A DNA stretch of 64,000 bases. Origin: Amylostereum areolatum. Lineage: Eukaryota; Basidiomycota; Agaricomycetes; Russulales; Stereaceae. The stretch spans positions 1,039,163 to 1,103,162 of the forward strand of contig SAXG01000009.1 of the NCBI GenBank assembly GCA_012932865.1, read 5' to 3'. A program made the translations under genes and the position numbers. The notes beneath the pieces were generated by a model that searched no databases, was not told where the DNA came from, and saw only the letters and a program-made list of their open reading frames with translations. This document shows, in pieces, positions 35,801-45,806 of this stretch; position 1 is the stretch's first letter, and the number at the start of each line of letters is the position of its first letter.

Positions 35801-37292
35801 ACAGTTGAAATCACTCTTCACGTTCTGAAGACTTACGGTATACCGAACTAGACGTCTCTTATACGTCGCTTGCACGCGAGCTCAAGGCTTGTTATACGTC
35901 ACGCATGCGAGAAAACGTACCCATGCCGGGAAAGATGAATTCCGCGAATTGTCTCGATTCATCTTATTCTCCCTCCGAGATGACAAGGTGAGCTCGTTGT
36001 TTACAATTACAACCAAACGACACAAACCAGCTTCTTCCCAGCGTTTGATGACTCCACAGCTGCCGCAGATGAATGCCTTGAATCGTGATGTGCTTGCAAC
36101 AGTCCTGGGAAGACCTGAGCCAGACGCGGAGGAAGCAGAGCGCATGCAGGCTGAGTAGTGAGTCGATGGCTTTGCAGGCAGCTATACTCTGGTGTTTACC
36201 CGTGCTCGGCATCCAGTGACGCTTCCCCGCTGAAGGAACGTTTGACTGAAGTCGTCGCAACGAATCATCCCTGGCCCGACCCCTACTCCCAATCGAAGAA
36301 CAGCATCCTTGAGGAATTCCAAAGTACTTATACATAGCTTTCTCAAGTTGCACTTCTCGTCGTGCTCATCCGTTATAGGTGTACAGGCTCTCCGTGCGGC
36401 GGGCGAGCCGGCAACTGTATCCAACACAGATTCGGTACCGCCCTTCTCAACATCTGCGGCGCTGGGTCTATTTAACCCCCACCTTGCGCCCGTAGTGGGG
36501 TTTTCCGGTAAGGATGTGTAAGCGCGTGTCTTTGGGCAAACCTAATAATACAATACAGTTGCTCGTGAGGTCCTTGGCCCTGCCTTCCCTCCTCGTGTCA
36601 ACAGCCAGCCAGAACTCCCTCCTGCCATGCATGTGACCCATGAGGCATACGCAACTGACATCGAACTCAGGACGCAAGACACTGCGTTTGACGATACCCC
36701 CATGGAGACGTTCGCCCATTCTTTTGACCTGACTGAACTCTCACCCTCATCTCCACCGATCTCTTCTTATCCGGACAGCAAAGGCGTACCTGGCGCGTCT
36801 TCGTCAAAGCAATTGGCAGCTCCAGCACCGCAAAAAGAACAGGCATTATCCCCCAACCTTGAAAATACCCCAGTAGGCTTATCAGCACACGCCTTTCCCT
36901 CATCATCGACAAAATCTCAGTCATCAGCCATCTTGCTTCCCAATCCTTCATACTTATTGTCAGCATCATCACGGCGGAGTGAGAAACAACCAAGCACATC
37001 GTCGACATCTTCAACGATCAAATACACACAAGACTACTCATTACCCGCCTCCTCGCCAGGTCCCTCAACGTCAACTAACTCGCAGAAAGTCGCCTCCGTA
37101 AAAGCGGCAGAACGTGCCTCCAAGTCTCAACCAGTATCAGCTCCCCTAAAGACTCCTTCGACGTCTGTCACTACACCAGTTTCTACAAGCACAGTGAGGC
37201 CTGCGGCATCAACGGGTGGCAAGCGACGTTTAGGTATGGGTCGCCCGACAATGGGATATCCGAACAAGAAGTTCAAGCCACAAGGGACATGA
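32837..37292 (+). CDS. SRS2: UvrD-family DNA helicase Srs2-like
   Basis: All SF1A helicase motifs are present after splicing: Q-motif region LKEILGTLNPQQRQ, Walker A QILAGPGSGKTK, motif Ia AVTFTNKAANEMKERL, MGTFHALCAKFLRKHGG, LDFDDLLIYG, motif II VLVDEFQDTNSMQYDL (Asp-Glu joined across an intron), motif III VVGDPDQSIYGWRSADAT, motif IV EQNYRSTASIL, motif V TCHSAKGLEWPVVFVP and motif VI RLLYVACTRAQGLLY. A long Ser/Thr/Pro-rich C-terminal tail follows, ending GRPTMGYPNKKFKPQGT. Srs2 moves 3'-5' on DNA and strips Rad51 to prevent improper recombination. The tail is where yeast Srs2 binds Rad51 and SUMO-PCNA; I cannot place those sites. An acidic stretch EISDDDDDDDNDQ lies in the 2B-domain insert and resembles a SUMO-interacting motif. 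Roughly fifteen exons. Confidence 0.9.
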
Positions 37293-37719
37293 TATTGACT
37301 GGAATACTGCTGTTGTGGCGTCCGTGCCGACTTCATACTGGGTCTAGGGCAGCCTCTGGAGGATGGGTTTGGTATCTGTCGCCGATGTGAATTTGTACTT
37401 CATATGATCTTTCCCTCCCCGTGACTTCGCTTTCCCCTCTACTTACACGGTCTCCAAGGCTGTTTTCATGCCAAGGTGCCACGATAGTTCATTGATCCAA
37501 TTCCAAATCCGGTCATGGAAACATGTAGTTGGTGCCATCAATTCGATATCACCTCAGAAGCTTCGCGGTGTTCACGAATTGTAGAGGCTTATGGTGACTT
37601 AGACAATTGAGCCAGAACAAGATTCCTCTTGGACCGGATCAATTTTGATCCAGCAGCTACGAAAAGTCTGATTGCAATCCATCTCACAATGTAACATACA
37701 CGCTTTCCATCTTCTATCC
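37293..37719. other. Convergent 3' intergenic stretch
   Basis: Between the SRS2 and ARP3 stops. No gene, repeat or RNA recognised. Confidence 0.5.
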
Positions 37720-39457
37720 TCACGTCGCACTGCCGAAGATTTGGTAACGTCTGCAGATTGACGGGCCAATCTCGTCGTATTGAGCCTTCGTATGGCACGA
37801 CGAATAAAACTCGGGCTGCGGAGAAAGAAGATGTGAATGGACGAGATAGAGAAGGTAGAATAAACGACTGACCAGAGAAGCGAGAAGCGATCCACCGAAC
37901 CATACAGCATATCTGCATATACTTGGTCATCGAGCACCTGATTAGATGACCGTACGTACCGTTGGCGTTTGTGCGAAATGACATCAACCTCGACGCCAGA
38001 TGACTATGGCAGTGTCGGCATACGGTGCATCCCAATACGATAGTGGGACGCACCTTTTGAACGCTACCGCTGGCGAGTGCACTAAGCTCCAGGCGGTGAT
38101 CTACGAGCTGCTTGAGGTCACGCTTAAGGCGCTGTCCGAAGTGTTGGAACATCGTTGAGCCGCCAGAAAGAACGATGTTCTGTGGAATCAACAGTCATTA
38201 CATGCATGAACATGATGCAATCAAGTAGCACCTTGTAGAGTCCTCTGCGAACGTCGATAGGCGAGGCCTGCACAACACTGTCGACGATTTCGGGGAGAGG
38301 GGTGAGGAAGTCGGACGAGTAGATTTCAGGATTGAAGAAGATCTCCGGGGCGAGGAAGCGCTCGTATCCAACATCGAGGGAATATTTCTACGGCAAGATT
38401 ACTCAGTTCCCTACTCCACAAACCTATAAAACAGCGACGTACTCTGCCGGTGACCGAGTGCTCTCCATCGTATCGCTCGAAAAACTTGTATGGTTCGGCG
38501 TCGTACTTCCTGAACTCCTTCACGATGTCTTGACAGACGTAGCTGTAGTTTTCCTTCACTTTGGAAGCGACCCTGAGCTGGTCCTCAGGGGGTACGGTGG
38601 CCATCTCACCGCGCTCACGCATTAGATTGAGCACAAACTGCGAAATATCACGGCCGGCGATGGGGATATGTTTGATCGCACTACCGATCACATACCCGTC
38701 CGCGCAGGGGATGACATGCGTTACCCCATCGCCTGAGTCGATAACAGTTCCGGTGAGGGTTCGATCGGTGACGCGGTTTGAGGACCATGAGGCAGCAAGA
38801 GCGAGCACTGCCTGCACTGCGATATACAGGCCTTGAATATTGAAAGACTCGAAGAATATCTCTGCGGTCTGTTCGCGGTTCTCGGGAGGGTTAAGCGGGG
38901 GCTCAGTCTGAGATCGACGTCGTCAGTCATGACCATCAAGAGGCGGATAAAGCGCACCAAGAGAAAGTAGTGGTCCTCTGGTTCCGCACGAAGGTACTTG
39001 AAGATGGTCTGTTCCCAGTAACGTTCCATGTGGTCCCAGTTGTCGATTTGGCCATGACGGATGGGATAGTGAACTCCGTATCCAGGCGTCTTCGCGTTGG
39101 CCAGTGCCTCGTCCCCGATGAAGAAATCGAGGTCTTCGACACCACGTTTAGAAGCGAGGTTGCCAGGCTTTGATGGGAGAGGAGGGCCTGCTCTCGATGC
39201 TTGCGCGGCCGGTCCACGGGTAGCTATCGCTGTGGGAAACACACTGGAGGTATAAGTACGTTGATTTTACCACGTTAGTGCCGATACATCCGCGATAGAG
39301 AGGGGGGGGAAACACTAACAAGGATGGATCTGAGTTTCCGGCGAACCTGTGAGCGCGTGCGGTCAGGTTCTCGATTCCCGCGAGGAGCAAGCGATGCGTA
39401 CCCGACTTTGGAGAAGCCTGTCCCATTGTCACAGATAATGGGAGCAAGCAACGACAT
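37720..39457 (-). CDS. ARP3: Actin-related protein 3 (Arp2/3 complex)
   Basis: The start [20 protein letters not shown] is the first nucleotide loop of actin-fold proteins. Then come [60 protein letters not shown] with the second loop, [40 protein letters not shown] with the third loop, and the Arp3-type end [20 protein letters not shown]. This is one of the two actin-like subunits of the Arp2/3 complex that nucleates branched actin, needed for endocytic patches. At least nine exons with short GT-AG introns. The length and C-terminal motif match Arp3 rather than actin or Arp2. The product is cytosolic. It is convergent with SRS2. Confidence 0.93.
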
Positions 39458-39665
39458 GACGAGGATTGTTCTATGGATACAAGGCGAGTGTACTTATGAG
39501 GAGTCGATCGGCTTCACACCACGGGCGCGTTTCGGGAGCGGTGCTGCTTTGTTTGCGCTTGTTGTCTGGCATAGTCCTCCAAGAGTCCGAACATAGCGAT
39601 GCAACACAAATCGTACATTTTACAGCGCTACATAACCAATAGGATACAACAGCTCCCACCACGTC

Positions 39666-40437
39666 TCAAAGAGCCATGGATACCCCCATCAAGGCCGGCC
39701 ATAGGATAAACACAAGTTTGAACTTCAGCCCTTCCATGTCCCACTTGCCAAATGCGCCATTCGAATCTCGATCTTTGCCTGCCGGTGACTGAGAAGCGCT
39801 GACCGTAGAGTGAGGAGCAGCTGTAGCCGCAGGGAGAGAGGGGACCAAGTTGGATGTTGTGGCACGCGCTGGAGTAGAGCTGAGTGACGAGTTTGTAGAT
39901 GCCAGTGTGTGGTTCGAGGTGGCTAGCGTAGACGCCGCAGACTTGCCGGTCATGCCGGTCAATGTGAATTGTGAGGTGTAGGCCACGTAGGGAGGGTTGT
40001 TACACGAGATCTGAAAGTAGCTAAGTGAAAACTCCATCAGGTTCAGCGGAGTCGACTCGAGTAGCTCAACGCACTAGTCCGAGCTATTCCCGCCTAGAGT
40101 TGGCGATATCCAGACTTTATGTGCTTGTGATTTTGGGTCGATGTTGGAGGCAAAGTTCTTGATCAAATTCTGAGTTTCCAAACGGCAACCGTTAGTGCAC
40201 GAGGTGGCGGAAATCGAAGGGAAAAAATCGCACGTCTCCTTGGCCATAAAGGTCCAGCTTCAGTTCCGATAGGTTACTGAGACTTGGGCTGCTGCCGTCA
40301 TCGATCCAAGTAACAGTGTTGAGGCGTCCGGCAGTGAAAACAGTGTCAGAAACCGGCTGAGTTGGGTACAAAGCGGCGGATGCGACGCCGGCATACAGGG
40401 CTGCTACCAGAGCAAACAGAAAGACCGAGGATCCCAT
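39666..40437 (-). CDS. Kre9/Knh1-like GPI-anchored Ser/Thr-rich protein
   Basis: Three exons. A signal peptide (GSSVFLFALVAALYAGVASA) leads to LYPTQPVSDTVFTAGRLNTV and TWIDDGSSPSLSNLSELKLD, the start of the Kre9/Knh1-type N-terminal domain. After introns the chain reads NIDPKSQAHKVWISPTLGGN, DYYFQISCNNPPYVAYTSQF and TLTGMTG, then a Ser/Thr/Ala-rich stalk likely to be O-glycosylated. The C-terminus, KFKLVFILWPALMGVSMAL, is a hydrophobic GPI-attachment signal. Such proteins are common in agaricomycetes and sit on the cell surface; the yeast relatives affect beta-1,6-glucan. Exact function here is unknown. The start is the first ATG; the frame just upstream opens with TTG only. About 230 residues. 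Confidence 0.82.
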
Positions 40438-40616
40438 GGCTGCTATATACAAAAAGAAAAGGGGGGAGAAATGTGGTCAGGAGGGACGGCGGGGTACGAT
40501 CCAGTCGTGGGATGGTGGTGGTCGGACGTTGAGGTTGTGAATGCGTCTCATTCCAAATCCAAAGCGGGAAGACAGGAATCGAACACAGCAAGTCACGTGG
40601 CTGCCTCAGCCCCAAA

Positions 40617-42527
40617 TCACAGACTTTCTGTTCCAGGTGCTATGCGATCTTCACCAGTGGCTTCGTGAGCCTAGAAGGTATGAATTATCGGCGACGAAAC
40701 ACGAGGTCGTAGATAGCTTACATTGGCTAGTATATCATTTGGAATATCAGGGATAGTCTCCATCACGTCGCCATCCAAGGGCACAACCGTATATCTTGTT
40801 GGAGGATTTTCAAGTCCAAAGCAAAGGTCAATCGGCAAGAAAGGTCCGTGTTGCGAGTAGAAATCCGCCCTGACTTGATATTCTTCTATTTATCAGTCGC
40901 ACAAGATTAGTGCACGAAACCGAAAGTCAGCAACCGTCCGCACCTGCCGTGGCCGACTCCAGCTGGGATATCATTCCTTGCACAATATGATCCATCGCCT
41001 CCTTATACTGCAGTCGTCTGGCCATTTCCAATAATAGCCTGCTGAACGATTCTTGATACGAAGTAAAGTGGTGTACCAGGCCTTCTATGGTTGATAAATG
41101 GCCGGCTGAGGACACTTAGCCGGTCCTCGAAATCGGTCTGCGTGCATGTTTCGAGTTATAAGCAAATTAGTCGTTCAACTTGGAAGCCAAGCGAACCTCG
41201 ATATCTTGTTGTCGCTGAAGCATATCCTCCATAATCTCCCCGAGTTCGTCGAGATCGTCTATTATTATCCGCTGCTTGCTTAGGCCTTCGCGCAAGGTTT
41301 GTTTGGCGGCAAGAAGCTCCTCGCTGTGAACGTGAGAACTTAAAGCCACATCATACAGACCAAGTTTTCCGCTTACTGGCTGATCTCGATGTTCGTATAC
41401 GCATCTTCCAGCTCCCCGATTATAACTGGCAGCTCTTCTATATCGCGGTTCATCTCTGCGACTAATAGTGTCAACGTACGAATATCAAGGGATAGGCCAG
41501 TCAAACCTAATAGGTCGTCCTCTTCAAACACCCCTCCCGCTTCGCTCTCGGCAAGAGCCTGCTCCATTTGTTCATAATGCGTCGCAAGGCTCTCCAGTTG
41601 GCTTGCCATAAATTCGGATACCCTTTCCTGAGAAGTCAAGACCTGCTCAATGTTCACTGGCAGGGTCAGGGATGGGAGGTCGTGCTTAATGCCGTCAAGC
41701 GTGTCCGTTAGATTATGTGCGTATGATGCAGTTACTGCTAGGATTTCCTGTATGGCAGAACAGGTTAAATGCTTGCTCTATCGCCCAGACAGAAAACACG
41801 TACATCAAGATCGTTCCGCTCCCTGTCCATGCTCTCGAATGCTCCCTCGATAGCACCCTCATCAGCAAAGTCGCGTAGCGTCTTCCATCTACTCCTATCA
41901 TCCCTCCGAGCAGTGGTCTTGAGTTCTTTGTGTCCCAACTTGCCATTGGTCGATCGAATAGTGAGCGTGGGACTCCGGGTTGGAGAAGGCGCAGTATGGC
42001 GTCCATCCTCCGAGTCAGAAGATTGGCTGCCAAATAATGACGAGTCTGTTTCCGTTTCATGAAAGCTTGGGGGGACAAGCTTGTCTCCGAGAGACTCTAG
42101 GATGACGTCCAGCGTGCTGGCCTGCTGCGATCGCACCATGTCCCATTCCTGCGTCATGCTCAGCCCCGCAAAATTATGAGAGGGGCCGGAGAAACCTCAC
42201 TTGTGCTTGTTTCTCTAATTTCAATCGCCGTTGTTCAATGTTCTTTGCGACGTTAGCTGCAAGCTATCACAAGGCCATTCAACACTTCCGTCCTTCTAAC
42301 AGGCAACTCCACGCACCCACCTTGAGCTGTTCCGCTACCGTTTTACTGATCCATTTGAGCTCTGAATGTAGAGCAAGAACATCGAAGGCATCTTGTGCGG
42401 ACGAGGTAGAGAGTGCATTGGCACGGGAGCAGAGAACCTCGCCTTGTTGGAGAGCTTTCTTGGATTGAAAAACAAGAGAGACAAGGTGATCCTGGTCCGT
42501 AGGGTCCGCTGTCGGTGAACGGGACAT
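40617..42527 (-). CDS. ATG17: Autophagy protein Atg17
   Basis: The N-terminus DHLVSLVFQSKKALQQGEVL and ALHSELKWISKTVAEQLK match the APG17 domain. Next come QEWDMVRSQQASTLDVILES, an acidic/Ser-rich insert (ETDSSLFGSQSSDSEDG), RWKTLRDFADEGAIEGAFES, long heptad-rich helices (VSEFMASQLESLATHYEQME), VAEMNRDIEELPVIIGELED, LDELGEIMEDMLQRQQDIEV, and the C-terminal DFYSQHGPFLPIDLCFGLEN. Atg17 is the curved, almost fully helical scaffold of the Atg1 kinase complex at the phagophore assembly site in starvation autophagy. About nine exons; the final one ends GTESL. The protein is coiled-coil throughout, as expected. The start ATG at 42527 is 274 bp from the divergent URK1 start. Nothing is missing by eye. 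Confidence 0.87.
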
Positions 42528-42801
42528 CCTGGTCTCCTCCCGGCTCTGAGAACTGAGCGCTGAGTTGTGATATGGTGTCGGTCAAGTGTCGAATAGTGAG
42601 AGTATGTATAATAAGTAGTATGTACGTACAATGCGTGTTACGTATACTTACAATACTTGAACTCCACCGTGACATAAACATTCACGTCCAACAACCTCCA
42701 CACTCGACTCCTTCCGGCAGCACCGACGGCTCATCTGCATCGGCATCTTCAACGCCATCTCCTTCGTGTTTTTTGACAAGTAAATAAGTTCGATTTCATC
42801 G

Positions 42802-45205
42802 ATGCCCATATTCCTCGATGCAGGATCATCTCCAGGCCTGCTTGTTCCACCCAGTGCTCTCATCACCCCAGCAGCGACCCCCAGCATCAGCCCGAGACCC
42901 GATCCGTTTGGCTCGCCTGGTACTTGTGCGAAGGCTTTGAAGAACACTCTTCTCAAAAGCCATGGAAGGCCACCATGGTACGCAGCTGCGCTTCCTCGAA
43001 TGCCTAAGCGAGGAGGTTGACCAATGTCCGACAGGTACGGCGAGGACGGTCAGCCAATATGTCCGGCATTCGTGGTTGGGATAGCTGGTGAGTTATCTCA
43101 TTTTTTTCTTACATTGTGTAGATCGTGAACGATGCCTTCCAGGTGGTTCTTCAAGCGGCAAGGTCTGATCAGACCTACCCACGAAGAATTTTGTAGCTCA
43201 TCCGAGCTTCAGACCTACGTAGCTCGTGAAATTGTTCGATCTCTAGGTTCCATCCCAACCGTAGTAATCATGTCGCAGGTGCGTTGTTGCGCCCTCTACC
43301 TCGTGTCAGGCTCGTGTTAATCAGTCCAAGTAGGATAGTTTTTATAATAAGCACTCTCCAGAAGAAGTCGCCCTCGCGTTCGCTTCCCGCTTTGATTTTG
43401 ACCATCCCGATTCACTGGATATGGAACTGTTTGCGGCCGTGAGCACTCCCTACCTTTTGCAAGGTCTTATCCTCATTCGTTGACAGTGCCTGTCAGATCT
43501 CAAGGACCTCAAGCAAACAAACATCCCGCTATATTCGTTCACTGAACACCAACGGCTAGATGAGAAGAAATATCTGTATGGAGCCACCATCATTATAGGC
43601 AAGACGCGCCGCCGTATCCTTCCAGCGTGTCCTCACCCTCACATCCAGCCGAGGGCATCATGGCGCTGCATGGACCCTGCGTTGAGGGACCTCTACGATC
43701 TCAAAGTTAGTGGTATGATTTGGGTGTGGTCTGTTCTAACTGAAATCTGCTAGATATTTGTTCAAGCAGACTCTGATTTGATGCTTGCGCGACGAATCAC
43801 TCGGGACGTTAAAGAGCGTGGCCGATCAGTCGATGGGATTTTGGAACAGTAGGTCTATGCTACCCTGTCTTTATCTCTCTCGCTTATCCTGCCCTGGAAC
43901 AGATACCTTCGCTACGTCAAGCCAGCCTACGACCATTTTGTTCAACCCTCGTCTCGCTACGCGGACATCGTGCGATATGGCCGTCTATCACGCCTAGTGC
44001 AGATCTAACTTTCAAGTAGATCGTGCCAGGGAAGGACAACTCGGTTGCCATCGAATTGATATCAACACATATCAAGCGACAACTCGACCAGCGGTCTCGC
44101 CATTTTCGGCGAAAAATGGCTGCCAGCTTGAAGCGCTCGCTATCACGAGGACCACCACGGGAGCTCACTGTCGAGGAGCTCGGTCTGACTGTCCTTGAAC
44201 CCACTCGGCAGCTCAAGGCTGGTATTCAATAACGCCGATTGGAAAGTGACATGCACGCTGACATTTTACATAGGGTATATACACGATCCTCCGCGACGCG
44301 ACCACGAACAAACAGGATTTTATCTTCTTCGTCGACCGACTTGCCACAGTGCTGGTTGAGAAAGCCATGGAAAAACTTCCATATCGCGAAAAGACTGTCA
44401 TGACTCCCGTGGGTGTCGAGTCGAAGGGCAAGACTATCGATGCGGAGGTATGAACCTCTATGCCACTCTTACTAAACCTGCAACCCAGGAATGTATTCAA
44501 CTTGCAGGATGTCTGTGGTGTTTCTATTCTACGTTCGTGAGTACTTACTCCGCGACGCTTGTATATGCCCAGTCTGATGCAGATGTTCAAAAGGGGCGGT
44601 CCACTAGAACAAGGTCTTCGTCGCGTTATCAACGATGTTCCTATCGGTTCCCTGCTTGTCCAGTCCGACCCTAAAACGGGAGAGCCACTTCTTTTTCACG
44701 TCATGCTCCCTGTGTGTATCCGTGAGCGGCACCGCGCTGAAAATGCGTGGGTTTTCCTCCTCGACGCCCAGGTATGTCTTCCTCGTGTTTCCTGTCGCCT
44801 CGTAGACTACCCCGCTGAAAATTTACCAGATCGGAACGGGAGCGTCGGCCTTCATGGCGATTCGGGTGCTGCTCGACCACGGCGTGAAACCATCGCACAT
44901 CATCTTTGTTGCATTCCTCGTCGCACGATCAGGCGGGATCGCCCACCTTAGGCGCGCATTTCCGGAGGTGCACATCGTCACCGGTGCCGTTGACGACGGG
45001 CTGCGCGAGGTTTGGCTGGAGAGTATTGGTACACAAGCGAATATACTGGACGATGATGGAAGAGGGGTTGACGCCGATGGGCATACAGCATGGGTCATCG
45101 AACCTGGGATGGGGCAAATCGGTGCGCTTCTTCTCTCTATCATGCCAGTTTGGGACTGTCTCGCTGACAAGATGGTGAAACATAGGTGACCGGTATTACT
45201 TGTAA
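42802..45205 (+). CDS. URK1: Uridine kinase with UPRT-like domain
   Basis: The kinase half starts LPPW-type leader KNTLLKSHGRPPWYGEDGQP, then the P-loop GGSSSGKTYVAREIVRSLGS (split by an intron after GGSSSGK), IMSQDSFYNKHSPEEVALAF, DFDHPDSLDMELFAACLSDL, QTNIPLYSFTEHQRL, DLMLARRITRDVKERGRSVD and YLRYVKPAYDHFVQPSSRYA. The second half is uracil-phosphoribosyltransferase-like: YTILRDATTNKQDFIFFVDR, TVMTPVGVESKGKT, SILRSGGPLEQGLRRVIND and AWVFLLDAQIGTGASAFMAI. The chain ends IEPGMGQIGDRYYL. Uridine/cytidine kinases of this fused type phosphorylate uridine in pyrimidine salvage. The PRPP loop, DAQIGTGASA here, differs from true UPRT, as in other eukaryotic fusions, so the second domain is probably not catalytic. 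About eleven exons. The start ATG at 42802 is the first that keeps the leader in frame. Confidence 0.9.
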
Positions 45206-45806
45206 CGTGAGATATAGGAACTTGAGGGTCGAAACTTTCTTTGAGGAAGGACTTAGCATTACATCTATGGACATTTGCTACACTCATGGTGAGAACAAAT
45301 ACCAGATGAAAACAATATGCTCTTAGAAGATTGCAACAGGGATAATATGATCAAGAAATATGCATATACGCATGATTCCGAGGAGACGTATAATCCTCTA
45401 GGTATGTACAAGGAAACAGTATACTAATGGGGATGTATAAAATCTAAAGATGATGAGTGGTTGGTGCAAGGCGCGGCTCAGCCGTCTGATAATCTAGGTA
45501 TGAATGTGTAAGGCGCGGTAAGAAATCCGTGGATGGTATGGTACAGTGGTAAAGATGTGCGACAATGAGCATGGTAACTAGTGAGAGGTACGACCTAGAA
45601 ACGTCCGTGGCGGGCAGGATGGGTGCAACAGGCGCGGTCGAGAGGTCTGTGGGCCAGACAGGAGTAGGTGGTACAGTGTTGGTACGGAGGGGAGGCGCGA
45701 ACCATTCGTTGTAAGGGCGAGGGGGAATCAAATGACGTTTGAAATGACGTCCGATGCGCAGGAGGCTAGGGTGCTGGAGAAACTCGAGCCTGTTAACGCG
45801 AAGATG
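45206..45806. other. Convergent 3' intergenic stretch
   Basis: Between URK1 and the CAX gene. Two stretches (about 45508-45550 and 45622-45688) share AGGCGCGGT followed by CCGTGG/CTGTGG and GTACAGTG, a loose duplication. No gene recognised. Confidence 0.45.
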
